Shown here: positions 16,811 to 25,529 of the stretch, piece by piece
Layout: the number at the start of each line of letters is the position of its first letter
Numbering within the stretch: position 1 is the stretch's first letter
NCBI RefSeq assembly: GCF_023231945.1
Contig: NZ_JAJLJH010000001.1
Coordinates: forward strand, 682,001-746,000
Direction: 5' to 3'
DNA length: 64,000 bases
Source: Scleromatobacter humisilvae
GTDB taxonomy: Bacteria > Pseudomonadota > Gammaproteobacteria > Burkholderiales > Burkholderiaceae_C
The notes under the pieces: model-generated
Database searches by the model: none
Seen by the model: only the letters and a program-made list of their open reading frames with translations
What the model was told of the DNA's origin: nothing
Translations under genes and position numbers: made by a program

Positions 16811-18130
16811 ATGCTGAACAACCTTCCCACCAGCGTTCGTGCCGGCCTGCTCTTCTCGCTGCTGGCCGGCAGCCAGATCGTCGTCGCCGTCGGCCTCAGC
16901 CTCGGCTGGTCGGCCGGCGCGATCATCACCTGCGGCGTGACGCTGGTCGCGCTCGCGGCCGGCCTGTTCATCGTCTCGCTGAAGATGGTGCGCGGCATCG
17001 TGGGCGACTTCACGCGCCACACGATCGCGATGAGCCAGGGCAACCTGGCCACCGACATCCGCATCGTCGGCAACGCCGAATCGACCGCCGCCCTGCGCGC
17101 GCTCAAGGTGCTGCAGGAAGAGACGCGCAAGACGATCGGCTCGATCCGCTCGGGCACGCACGAGGTGTCGACGGCGTCCTCCGAGATCGCCACCGGCAAC
17201 CAGGACCTGAGCCAGCGCACCGAGCAGACGGCCAGCAACCTGCAGCAGACCGCCAGCTCGCTGTCGCAGCTGACCGGCAACGTGCGCCAGAGCGCCGACG
17301 CGGCCGCCCAGGCCAACCAGCTCGCCAGCTCGGCGACGCAGGTCGCCCGCCGCGGCGGCGCCGTCGTCTCGCAGGTCGTCGCGACCATGGAAGAGATCAA
17401 CTCGTCGTCCAAGAAGATCGCCGACATCATCGGCGTCATCGACGGCATCGCGTTCCAGACCAACATCCTCGCGCTGAACGCCGCGGTGGAAGCGGCGCGG
17501 GCCGGCGAACAGGGCCGCGGCTTCGCCGTGGTGGCTGGCGAAGTGCGCTCGCTGGCGCAGCGCTCGGCCGAAGCGGCCAAGGAGATCAAGAGCCTGATCG
17601 GCACCTCGGTCGACAAGGTCGAGACCGGCTCGAAGCTGGTGCAGGACGCCGGCTCCACGATGGACGAGATCGTTGCCAGCGTGCAGCGCGTGACCGACAT
17701 CATCGGCGAGATCAGCGCCGCCGCGCTGGAGCAGAGCCAGGGCATCGGCCAGGTCAACGAGGCTGTCACGCGCCTCGACCAGATGACGCAGCAGAACGCC
17801 GCGCTGGTGGAGGAGTCCGCCGCCGCCGCCGAGAGCCTGAAGGACCAGGCGCACCGCATGACCACCGTCGTCGCGAACTACAGCCTGGGCGGTTCGTCCG
17901 ACTTCGGCGGCTTCGGCGCGGCGCCGTCGGCCCACGTGCCGGTCGCCGCCAAGGCCATCGCCAAGGCCGCGACGTTCAAGCCGGCTGCCGGCAAGGCCGC
18001 CGCCAAGCCCGTCGCCGCCAAGGCCGTCGCCGCCAAGCCGGCCGCTGCCAAGCCCGCTCCGGCGCCCGTCGCCCCGGCGCCGGCCCCGGCCGCCGCATCC
18101 GGCGCCAGCGACGACTGGGAATCGTTCTGA
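16811..18130 (+). CDS. Methyl-accepting chemotaxis protein without periplasmic sensor, DWESF tail
   Basis: A 439-residue receptor. Two N-terminal membrane helices (about residues 8-28 and 34-56) are joined by a few residues, so there is no periplasmic ligand domain. HAMP-like and methylation helices follow. The signalling tip is [27 protein letters not shown] (written in two parts: [27 protein letters not shown]). After about residue 365 comes a 70-residue Ala/Lys/Pro-rich linker ([19 protein letters not shown]) ending DDWESF, resembling the NWETF CheR/CheB-tethering pentapeptide. It lies between cheA and cheW; a terminator follows. Confidence 0.93.
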   Translation: MLNNLPTSVRAGLLFSLLAGSQIVVAVGLSLGWSAGAIITCGVTLVALAAGLFIVSLKMVRGIVGDFTRHTIAMSQGNLATDIRIVGNAESTAALRALKVLQEETRKTIGSIRSGTHEVSTASSEIATGNQDLSQRTEQTASNLQQTASSLSQLTGNVRQSADAAAQANQLASSATQVARRGGAVVSQVVATMEEINSSSKKIADIIGVIDGIAFQTNILALNAAVEAARAGEQGRGFAVVAGEVRSLAQRSAEAAKEIKSLIGTSVDKVETGSKLVQDAGSTMDEIVASVQRVTDIIGEISAAALEQSQGIGQVNEAVTRLDQMTQQNAALVEESAAAAESLKDQAHRMTTVVANYSLGGSSDFGGFGAAPSAHVPVAAKAIAKAATFKPAAGKAAAKPVAAKAVAAKPAAAKPAPAPVAPAPAPAAASGASDDWESF

Positions 18131-18146
18131 TCCCCCACGACACCGG

Positions 18147-18174
18147 AAGGGCGCGCTGAGGCGCCCTTTTTTTT
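18147..18174 (+). terminator. Rho-independent terminator after MCP gene
   Basis: Stem AAGGGCGC / GCGCCCTT with loop GCTGAG, followed by eight T. Confidence 0.93.
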
Positions 18175-18209
18175 GCCCGAATAGGCGCGGCAACAGCGCA
18201 AAAAGTCAC

Positions 18210-18236
18210 TTCATTCCGCTCGGCCGTCGCCGATAA
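18210..18236 (+). promoter_or_regulatory. Candidate FliA (sigma-28) promoter for cheW
   Basis: An exact -10 GCCGATAA (18229-18236) with TTCA (18210-18213) 15 bases upstream, between the MCP terminator and cheW, 57 bases before the ATG. The -10 is a perfect consensus match; the -35 is partial. Confidence 0.65.
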
Positions 18237-18292
18237 CGGAAACAGAACCCCTCCGTCCCAAACACCGCACCAAGAAGCCCGAAGGATCCGCC

Positions 18293-18814
18293 ATGGACAT
18301 GATCAAGGAAGCCACCCACATCGCGCGCCAGTCCGCCGAGCGCTCCGCCGCGGCCGGCAAGGGCTCGAAGGGCGAGTTCCTGACCTTCCGCCTGGGCGGC
18401 GAGGAATACGGCATCGACATCCTGCGCGTGCAGGAGATCCGCTCGTACGAACAGCCGACCCGCATCGCCAACACGCCCGAGTTCCTGCGCGGCGTCGTCA
18501 ACCTGCGCGGCGTGATCGTGCCGATCGTCGACCTGCGCCTGAAGCTCGGATGCAAGGAAGCCGACTTCAACGCGTTCACGGTCGTCATCGTCCTGAACGT
18601 CAAGGGCCGCGTGATCGGCGCCGTCGTCGACTCGGTGTCGGACGTCTGCGAACTCGGTGGCGACACCATCAAGCCGGCGCCGACGCTGAACTCGCATGTC
18701 GACATGTCCTTCATCACGGGCATCGCCAACGTCGGCGAGCGCATGCTGATCCTGATGGACATCGAGGCGCTGATGAGCGCGTCCGACATGGGCCTGATCG
18801 AATCGGCGGCCTGA
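18293..18814 (+). CDS. cheW: Chemotaxis coupling protein CheW
   Basis: A 173-residue CheW, which couples receptors to CheA. The core begins at about residue 27 (EFLTFRLGGEEYGIDILRVQEIRSY), with the conserved RGVVNLRGVIVPIVDLRLKLG and ISFITGIANV-type blocks (MSFITGIANVGERMLILMD). It has a longer N-terminus than enteric CheW. It has its own promoter-like sequence and is bounded by terminators on both sides, so it forms a monocistronic unit. Confidence 0.95.
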   Translation: MDMIKEATHIARQSAERSAAAGKGSKGEFLTFRLGGEEYGIDILRVQEIRSYEQPTRIANTPEFLRGVVNLRGVIVPIVDLRLKLGCKEADFNAFTVVIVLNVKGRVIGAVVDSVSDVCELGGDTIKPAPTLNSHVDMSFITGIANVGERMLILMDIEALMSASDMGLIESAA

Positions 18815-18835
18815 ACCGCCGGCCCGTTCCCCTGC

Positions 18836-18860
18836 AAGCCGCCCGCGAGGCGGCTTTCTC
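18836..18860 (+). terminator. Rho-independent terminator after cheW
   Basis: Stem AAGCCGCC / GGCGGCTT with a 5-base loop, then TTTCTCTTT. Confidence 0.85.
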
Positions 18861-18885
18861 TTTGCCAACCCGCATCGACCCTCCC

Positions 18886-19452
18886 ATGAAGAAACTGTTG
18901 CTCGCGACCTCCGCCGCCATCGCCGTCGCCGCGCTCCAGGGCTGCGTCACCGCCCGCACCAGCGGCCAGGTGCTCGTCGCGGACGCGCCTGCCGACAACC
19001 ACCTGCACATCGTGATCGTGCCGGGCAAGCAGGTGCTCGACGACCAGCACCGGGCCGCGCTGCGCAGCGGCGACAAGCACATGGCGACGCTGTTCCCGCA
19101 ACTCGCCTCGCGCCTGCCCGAGGACCTGCGCGCCAACGGCGTCGAGGCCAGCGCGACGCTGCTGGACGCGGGCGATCCGATGCCGCCGCCCACCGGCCAG
19201 CGCACGCTCGTCATCCGTCCGACCCAGGTGGGAGAGATCTACAGCGGCAACGGGTCCTGGCTGGACCTGGACGTCAGCCTGACCGACCCGAAGCGCGGCA
19301 CGCTGTGGCATGGCGCCATCCACTTGTCGAGTGGCACGCCCGGCGTCAGCTACGACGCGTCGGCAGTCGACCACGCCGCGGTGCCGTTGATGGAACAGCT
19401 GCGCGACGCCAAGCTGATCGACATCTCCTGGCGCCGTCCCGTGACGCCCTGA
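18886..19452 (+). CDS. Small lipoprotein, DUF4410-like
   Basis: A 188-residue lipoprotein. The signal peptide ends ALQGC (lipidated Cys about residue 20). The mature part resembles DUF4410-type envelope proteins: an early HIVIVPGKQVLDDQ strand, LRANGVEASATLL, a TLVIRPTQVGEIYSGNGSWLDLDVSLTDP core and a final VPLMEQLRDAKLI helix. It is flanked by two terminators and is a single-gene unit. Function unknown. Confidence 0.75.
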   Translation: MKKLLLATSAAIAVAALQGCVTARTSGQVLVADAPADNHLHIVIVPGKQVLDDQHRAALRSGDKHMATLFPQLASRLPEDLRANGVEASATLLDAGDPMPPPTGQRTLVIRPTQVGEIYSGNGSWLDLDVSLTDPKRGTLWHGAIHLSSGTPGVSYDASAVDHAAVPLMEQLRDAKLIDISWRRPVTP

Positions 19453-19488
19453 ACCAGCTCGGCGGCTCGATCGCCGGCACGCGCCACG

Positions 19489-19513
19489 AAGGGCCGCCCG
19501 CGAGGCGGCCCTT
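19489..19513. terminator. Bidirectional terminator between convergent genes
   Basis: A perfect 10-base stem, AAGGGCCGCC / GGCGGCCCTT, loop CGCGA, with weak T tracts on either side. It separates the small lipoprotein (plus) and the FG-GAP lipoprotein (minus). Confidence 0.8.
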
Positions 19514-19529
19514 GTCATTGGCGAGCCGC

Positions 19530-22127
19530 TCAGTGCCGCGTCGACGCGCGCGGCACCGGGTGCCCCGCCAGCGACGTGGCGAGCGCGTGCCGGTGGGCAG
19601 CCTGCGGCGTCGCCTTCGAACTCGCCAGCGCCGTGAAGACCTGTCCGTTCCAGCCGACGACCTCACGCCCGTCGGGATTCACGCCGACACCGAGGCCGCC
19701 GGGCATGAAGCCCGCCTGCGGCGCGTCGTAGAGGTCTTCCGGCCCGAACGTGCCGTCGGCCCGCCCCAGCAGCACGCCGAGCGCCGTCGGGTGGGCCACG
19801 ATCGCGTCGAGCCGGCCGTCGCCGTCGACGTCGGCCATCACGAGGCCGTCGGCCTCCATGCCGAGATCCTTGCTCGCGGCCAGCACGAAGCTGTGATCGG
19901 CCCGCTGCTTGAGCACCTGCACGCGCGACGGCGCCTGCGAGCCGTAGATGGCCAGCACGATGTCCGGACGCCCGTCGCCGTCGACGTCGGCCACCGAGAC
20001 CGCATCCGGCCAGCCGTCGCCGGTGTCGTAGGTCGTCGGCGGCCCGAAGCCGCCCCCGGCGATCCCGCGCAGCACCGAGAGGCGTGCGGACTGCGAGCCG
20101 GCCGACGAGACGACCAGGTCCGGCACGCCGTCGCCATCGACATCGACCAGGCGCAGCCTCCCGATGGAGCCGATGCCGGCATCGACGGTGCCGGCGTCGA
20201 CGAACTGGCCCGAGGCGTCCTGGTGCCAGAGGTGGAAGTAGGTCTCGTCGCCGGCGCTGAGCATGTCGACGCGGCCATCGCCGTCGAAGTCCTGGAAGGC
20301 CAGGATGCCGGCCTGCTCGTAGTTCGGCAGCAGGATGGTCTGGTTCAGCGTGAAGCTGCCGCCGGCCTGCTGGCGGTAGATGCGCATGCCGCAGGCGCCG
20401 CCCAGCACCAGGTCGGGCAAGCCGTCGCCGTTGAGGTCGACAGCGGCGATGCGTTCCAGCGTGCAGCCGTAGACCGGCGCCGGGATCGGCTCCGTCACCG
20501 GGCCGAGGCTGCCGTCGGCCTGGCCGTGGCGCACGTAGAGGTGCATCAGGGGCGGGAAGACCGATTCGTCCCACGACGCCCAGAGCTGGTCCGGCCGGCC
20601 GTCGCCGTCGATGTCGGCGATCGTCTGCACCGCCTCGAAGCCGATGTCGGCGGCGAGCGGGGTCGCCGCGCCGAAGACGCCCGGCGCCACGCTGAAGCTC
20701 ACGCTCGCCGGTTGCCCCATCGTGTTGCCGACGAGGTCGGCGAAGCTGCCCGGGAACGTGACCGTGTAGGTGTGGCCGTGCGTCCAGTAGGTGCGCGGCT
20801 TCACGGTGATCGTCGCGAGGCTGTCGAAGTCGGGAGAGACGTCCGCCGGCAGGCCGGTGGTCGTGTCCATGACGGTGAACGTGGGGGCGCTCATCCAGAC
20901 GCTGGGCCCGTACAGCGGCTCGCTGAAGACGAAGGTCGCCGTGGCGTTCGACGCGACGCCGGAGGCGCCCGCCGCCGGCGTCGCCAGCGCGAGCGCGGGC
21001 GCGGTGGTGTCGAGCGTGAAGGTCCACGACTGCGGCGTCGCAGCGTTGCCCTCGCGGTCGGTCGCCGCCGCGGTGAGCTTCGCGGTGAAGACGCCGCTGG
21101 GCCAGCCCGCGCCCGGCACGAACACGGCGTTGCGGCCGCTGCCGTCCAGCGTGACCTGCCCGGCCACGGCATGGCCCGCCGCGTCCGTCACCACGAGGCC
21201 GCCGGCGGACAGGCTGGCCGGGTCCATCGGCATCGAGAACGACGCGGTCACCGCGACGCTGCCCGGGTGCACCTGCGCGTCCGCCGGCGCGAAGGATGTC
21301 AGCGTGGGCGCGGGGCCGCCGTGCGCGCTGCCGACGCGGTACGCCTGAAGTTCGGTGTGCTCGCGTTCCGTCACCGTGCCGCTGGCGTCGTCGGTGGCGA
21401 TCAGCGTGGCGCGCACGCGGCCGACGCCGTCGACCAGCCAGATGTCCTGCACGAACGTCGTGGAGTAGCTCGAAGGACCGGCGCTGTCCCTCTCCGTCTG
21501 GTGCAGCGTCGTGCGCAGGTGCAGCGCGTCGGGGAAGGTGCCGGCCGGTGTCGAGACCGGGCCGCGGTCGATCACCTGCACGGTCGACAGCATCAGCAGC
21601 TTCTCGTGCACGCCGTCGCCGTCGTCGTCGTAGCCGCTGTCCACGGTCTTGTCGAACTGCACGAAGCTGTCGCCGACCGTCGCCGGCAGCTTCAGCGCCA
21701 TGAACGGGCCGATCGCGTCGTCGACGACGCCGGCGTCGGGGCCGGGATAGACCGTCACGCCGCTGGCCGTCGACAGATAGCGCATGCCGTCGCCCTGCGC
21801 CGGGTTGGCGTCCAGCGAGGTCGACACGAGGCTGGTGACGGTGTGGCCGTCGACCTGCGTCGTCGCGCCGGTGTCGAGCTGGTAGAGCGCGGACGGCGTG
21901 TCGCCGCCATTCGCGTAGTCGGCGTAGACCCAGCGGGCACCGGGCGCGAGCGGGAAGTAGTTGCTGCCGGAAGGCGGCGAGCTGTCGGACGGCGGGGGTG
22001 TCGAGCCGCCGCCGCCCGGATTCCCGGCGTCATTCCCGCCACCACCGCCGCACGCGGCGAGCAGTGCGGCGGCCAGCGTCGCCGCGGCCACGGCGCGGCC
22101 GCGGACCATCTTCGTGCTCGCGCTCAT
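19530..22127 (-). CDS. FG-GAP/VCBS-repeat lipoprotein A
   Basis: An 865-residue exported lipoprotein. The signal peptide ends LLAAC, followed by a GGGGG/Pro/Ser linker and an N-terminal domain beginning NYFPLAPGARWVYAD. Two bacterial Ig-like (SbsA-type) domains follow (PTLTSFAPADAQVHPGSV; APALALATPAAGASGVASNA). The C-terminal half is at least seven FG-GAP repeats with calcium-binding DxDGDGxxD loops (DIDGDGRPDQL, DLNGDGLPDLV, DFDGDGRVDML, DVDGDGVPDLV, DVDGDGRPDIV, DVDGDGRLDAI), forming a propeller. It overlaps the upstream paralogue by four bases (ATGA). Likely surface adhesion or binding; ligand unknown. Confidence 0.88.
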   Translation of the reverse strand: MSASTKMVRGRAVAAATLAAALLAACGGGGGNDAGNPGGGGSTPPPSDSSPPSGSNYFPLAPGARWVYADYANGGDTPSALYQLDTGATTQVDGHTVTSLVSTSLDANPAQGDGMRYLSTASGVTVYPGPDAGVVDDAIGPFMALKLPATVGDSFVQFDKTVDSGYDDDGDGVHEKLLMLSTVQVIDRGPVSTPAGTFPDALHLRTTLHQTERDSAGPSSYSTTFVQDIWLVDGVGRVRATLIATDDASGTVTEREHTELQAYRVGSAHGGPAPTLTSFAPADAQVHPGSVAVTASFSMPMDPASLSAGGLVVTDAAGHAVAGQVTLDGSGRNAVFVPGAGWPSGVFTAKLTAAATDREGNAATPQSWTFTLDTTAPALALATPAAGASGVASNATATFVFSEPLYGPSVWMSAPTFTVMDTTTGLPADVSPDFDSLATITVKPRTYWTHGHTYTVTFPGSFADLVGNTMGQPASVSFSVAPGVFGAATPLAADIGFEAVQTIADIDGDGRPDQLWASWDESVFPPLMHLYVRHGQADGSLGPVTEPIPAPVYGCTLERIAAVDLNGDGLPDLVLGGACGMRIYRQQAGGSFTLNQTILLPNYEQAGILAFQDFDGDGRVDMLSAGDETYFHLWHQDASGQFVDAGTVDAGIGSIGRLRLVDVDGDGVPDLVVSSAGSQSARLSVLRGIAGGGFGPPTTYDTGDGWPDAVSVADVDGDGRPDIVLAIYGSQAPSRVQVLKQRADHSFVLAASKDLGMEADGLVMADVDGDGRLDAIVAHPTALGVLLGRADGTFGPEDLYDAPQAGFMPGGLGVGVNPDGREVVGWNGQVFTALASSKATPQAAHRHALATSLAGHPVPRASTRH

Positions 22128-24637
22128 GTACCGGCCTTCGAGCCGTGCGACGGCGTGGCCGGATGGCGCAGCGCGCGCATCAGGTGCGACGCGCGCAGCG
22201 CGTGCGCGAGGCCAGGCGTCGCGAGCGGCGCGGCATCGCCGCTGCCGGGCGTGCGCTGGCGCATCAGCATGCCGTCGAGGACGACGTCGGGGCGGCCGTC
22301 GCCCGTCAGGTCGCCGACGGCGAACGAGGCCATCGACGAGCCGTAGGGCGCCGCGTAGTCGACTTCCGGCGCGAGCGTGCCGTCGGCTTGCTGGTACAGC
22401 ACGCCGAAGGTGCCCCAGCCGCTGTATTCGACGAGGACGTCGGGGCGGCCGTCGCCATCGACATCGGCGATCCGCACCGCGCTCGACCACGTCAGCGCCG
22501 GATAGTGCACGCACGGCGCGAAGCTGCCGTCGGCCTGTTGCAGGAACACGCAGGTCTGCGTCGGGTAGTCGCCGATCGCGGCGACGATGTCGGGACGGCC
22601 GTCGCCGTTGACGTCGCCCACGGCGATGTCCTCGATCATCTGGAAGCCCGTGTCCATCTGCGTGCGCAGGGCGTAGCTGCCGTCGACCTGGCGCTGCCAC
22701 ACGGAGACGCCGCTGTCGAAGTTGCCGCCGCCGGCGTAGACCAGCTCGGGAACGCCGCTGCCGTACAGGTCGGCCACGTGCAGCGAGCCGCCGCCGAACG
22801 ACGGCAGCGTGGTCACCACCGGCGTGGCGCCGAAGCGGCGCGCGCCGTCCTGCGTCCAGACCGCCACGCGGCCCGAATCCATCTGGCCGACGAATTCGGG
22901 AATGCCGTCGCCATCGAGGTCGACGACCGCCGCGCCGCCGTTCAGGACGTAGCCGAAGCTCTCGCCCGCCGTGAACTGGCGTGGCGCCGTCTGGCGCAGC
23001 ACGCGCCAGGTGCACCAGGTGCCGCCGACGGCCACGTCGCGCCGGCCGTCGCCGTCGAGGTCGACGACGCGGATCTGGTCGGACTGCGAGCAGTTGTCGC
23101 CGTCGCCCGCCAGCAATTGCACCGGCGCCTCCAGGCCGCCCCCGGCCAGGCCGTAGCGCACGAACGGCGCGATGCGGCCGTCGGGCGTCTGGCCGGTGTA
23201 GACGAAGTCGGCGTGGCCGTCGCCATCGAGGTCGGTGATGACGCTGCCGTAGGCCGCCTGGTTGGACAACAGCGACTGCGGATAGCCGAACGCGCCGGAG
23301 TCGGTCTGGAAGGAGAGGTTGGCGCCGGCCGCCATCGGGTTGCCGACGGCGTCGGTGATGCCGGTGATCGACAGCTGCAGCGTCTTGCGCAACGGCCACG
23401 CGGTGGTCGGCGTCAGCGTCACGCTGGCGCCGTCGACCGCGATCGCGAAGCCGACCGCGTTGCTGCCGTCCGAGGCCCACAGCGTGCCGGCGTTGGCGCT
23501 CGCCGCGGCCACCGGCTCGCTGAAGTTCAGCACGATGGGGGCGTTCAGCGGCAACTGGGACGTGCCGTCCGCGGGCGTCGCGGACAGCAGCGCGGGGCCG
23601 GTGGCGTCGAGCGAGAACGTCCAGCTCGCCGCCTGGGCGAGTGGGTTGCCGATCAGGTCGGTCACGCCGGTCGACAGCGTCGCGGAGTAGCTGCCGCCGG
23701 CCCAGGCCGAGTCCGGCACGAAGTGCGCGGTCGTGCCCACCATCGTGACGTGCCCTTCGACCGCCTGGCCCGACGCGTCCAGGATGCGCCAGCCCGACGC
23801 GAGCGTGTCGGCATCGACGGCCTCGCTGAAGGTGACCGAGACGTCCGCGCCGTTGGCGCGCGCGACTGCGCCCGGGGCCGTCGCCGTGACGGTGGGCGCC
23901 TGGGTCTCGCTGCGCACGCTGCCGACGCGATAGGCGCTCAGGGTGAGCGTCGTCGGCGTTTCGGCCGTGACGCCGTCGGGGTAGTCGACCTCCGTGCTGC
24001 GCACCAGGCCGATGTTCGGGCCGTACCAGTCGTCGACGACGCTGCGGAAGGTGTACGCCGGGCCGCCGCTGGTGGGCTTGACGGTCTCGGTGGAGTCCGT
24101 GCGCACGTGCAGCGCGTTGGCGACGTGACCGGCCGGCACGTCGACTGACTCGAAGCCGACCACCGTGACGACGGACTTCAGCGCCACCGGGTCGGGCTTG
24201 CCGTCCCCGTCGAAGTCGCTGGACGTCACCGTCTTGTCGATCTCGGTGAAGCTCTGGCCGGCGCTGGGCGGGAAGGCCAGCAGCTTGAGCGGGCCGACGT
24301 CGTGCTCGAAGCCCGTGACGTCCGGCGGCGGATAGATCGTGACGCCGCTGGCGTCGGCGTAGGCGATCGTGCTATCCAGCAGCGCGCCCGAGGCGTCCGA
24401 CGTGACCATCGATACGCCCTGGCCCTGCGCCGTGGTGGCCGGGGCAACGACGTCGACGCGCTCGATGCTGCCGTCGTCGGCGGCGTAGATCCAGCGGGCC
24501 TGGGCCGGCACGGGGAAGTAGTCGACGCTGGCCGGCGGCGGGCCGCTCGTGTTGTCGCCGCCACCGCCACCACCGCCGCAGGCGGCCAAAAGCACGCAGG
24601 CGAGCGCGCACGCGCCGCCTGAACGAATGTTCTTCAT
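22124..24637 (-). CDS. FG-GAP/VCBS-repeat lipoprotein B
   Basis: An 837-residue paralogue of the next gene with the same order of parts: lipobox LLAAC, poly-Gly linker, VDYFPVPAQARWIYAADDG domain, two Ig-like domains (PTVTATAPGAVARANGADV; PALLSATPADGTSQLPLNA), and about seven FG-GAP repeats (DLDGDGHADFV, DLDGDGRRDVA, DLDGDGIPEFV, DVNGDGRPDIV, DVDGDGRPDVL, DLTGDGRPDVV). The ATG at 24637 follows AGGGAGGGACGA. A TAGAAT hexamer on the minus strand (24664-24669) lies about 27 bases upstream. The stop overlaps the start of paralogue A, so the two are coupled tandem duplicates. Confidence 0.88.
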   Translation of the reverse strand: MKNIRSGGACALACVLLAACGGGGGGGDNTSGPPPASVDYFPVPAQARWIYAADDGSIERVDVVAPATTAQGQGVSMVTSDASGALLDSTIAYADASGVTIYPPPDVTGFEHDVGPLKLLAFPPSAGQSFTEIDKTVTSSDFDGDGKPDPVALKSVVTVVGFESVDVPAGHVANALHVRTDSTETVKPTSGGPAYTFRSVVDDWYGPNIGLVRSTEVDYPDGVTAETPTTLTLSAYRVGSVRSETQAPTVTATAPGAVARANGADVSVTFSEAVDADTLASGWRILDASGQAVEGHVTMVGTTAHFVPDSAWAGGSYSATLSTGVTDLIGNPLAQAASWTFSLDATGPALLSATPADGTSQLPLNAPIVLNFSEPVAAASANAGTLWASDGSNAVGFAIAVDGASVTLTPTTAWPLRKTLQLSITGITDAVGNPMAAGANLSFQTDSGAFGYPQSLLSNQAAYGSVITDLDGDGHADFVYTGQTPDGRIAPFVRYGLAGGGLEAPVQLLAGDGDNCSQSDQIRVVDLDGDGRRDVAVGGTWCTWRVLRQTAPRQFTAGESFGYVLNGGAAVVDLDGDGIPEFVGQMDSGRVAVWTQDGARRFGATPVVTTLPSFGGGSLHVADLYGSGVPELVYAGGGNFDSGVSVWQRQVDGSYALRTQMDTGFQMIEDIAVGDVNGDGRPDIVAAIGDYPTQTCVFLQQADGSFAPCVHYPALTWSSAVRIADVDGDGRPDVLVEYSGWGTFGVLYQQADGTLAPEVDYAAPYGSSMASFAVGDLTGDGRPDVVLDGMLMRQRTPGSGDAAPLATPGLAHALRASHLMRALRHPATPSHGSKAGT

Positions 24638-24705
24638 TGTCGTCCCTCCCTGGATCCGGGACGATTCTAGACAAGCGGCCGCGTGGCGACAGCTGTGGCG
24701 ATCCC

Positions 24706-25332
24706 TCAGACGAACAGGCGCGCCGCGGGCATGGCCGCGCCCGTGACGACGCGCGCCACGGTACGGGCGATCTTCGCGCCGCCGACGGATGACGGCTCGA
24801 TCGGGTTGGCGTAGTCCTGCGGCTGGTCGCACACCGCGCGAAGGTCGATCACGTCCAGGCCATGGGCGCAGGCCGTGCGCACGATGGCGTCGTTGAAGGA
24901 GGTCAGCGCCACTTCCACGCGCTCGCGGTAGTCGGCGTCGGGAAAGTTGCCGTGGTAGATCGTGCAGACCGTGAGCGGCAGTCCGCGAGCGAGGCAGGCC
25001 GTGACGGCCGATTGGTAGCGCGCCTCGAAGCCACGCACGCTCGCGCCGATCAGGCGCAGCGCGTCGGCGCTCGAGTAGACGGGCTCGTCCAGCAGGCCCG
25101 AGGCCATCAGCGCGTCGTTGCCGCCCACGCTCAGCACGAGGTGCGTCGCGTCGCCGCGCACGCCGGCCAGCTGTGCGGCGACGGCGTCGGCCTGCGAGCC
25201 GTCGACAGCCGCCAGCGCGACGGTCCAACCATCCGGCAGCTCGCCGCGCAACTGCGCGAGGACGTCGGGGCCGCCGTCGGTGTAGGCAGCGTTGTCGAAG
25301 ATGGAGTCGCCGAGCAGGACGATGTGCGGCAT
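24706..25332 (-). CDS. SGNH/GDSL-family hydrolase, catalytic His absent
   Basis: A 208-residue protein with no signal peptide. Block I is VLLGDSIFDNAAY (Ser nucleophile in GDS), block II glycine lies near DGSQADAV, and block III is LSVGGNDALMA (GGND). Block V, normally DxxH, reads YANPIEPSSVGGAKIA, so Glu replaces the catalytic His region. This sub-pattern recurs in an SGNH subgroup, as far as I recall; activity could rely on another base or be lost. Substrate unknown (ester or acetyl group typical of the superfamily). Confidence 0.8.
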   Translation of the reverse strand: MPHIVLLGDSIFDNAAYTDGGPDVLAQLRGELPDGWTVALAAVDGSQADAVAAQLAGVRGDATHLVLSVGGNDALMASGLLDEPVYSSADALRLIGASVRGFEARYQSAVTACLARGLPLTVCTIYHGNFPDADYRERVEVALTSFNDAIVRTACAHGLDVIDLRAVCDQPQDYANPIEPSSVGGAKIARTVARVVTGAAMPAARLFV

Positions 25333-25529
25333 TGGGAAGCGATCAGCGGGTTCGGCCGCCGATTGTCGGCGAACTCATGGTTTGTCCCCGGTGCAGCGCG
25401 CATTCCGATTGCCGGGAGCCGGCTGGCGTGAGCGAGTTCGTCCGGCGTCCGGAAGAAAGTCTCACGCCGCGGCGGCCTGTGCGTCCCTAAGATGGCGCCA
25501 CGTCATCCACGACTGCTTCGAAAGTTCCT

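Noticed and set aside
19305-22346. A 1013-codon open frame on the plus strand opposite the FG-GAP genes
   Set aside because: It is Arg/Ala/Val-rich with no family similarity, lies wholly antisense to a lipoprotein with clear domains, and is explained by high-GC codon use leaving few stops.
19700-23300. Regular repeats rich in gtcgccgtcgacgtc as a possible CRISPR or DNA repeat array
   Set aside because: They encode the DxDGDGxxD calcium loops of FG-GAP repeats, with irregular spacing and no spacers.
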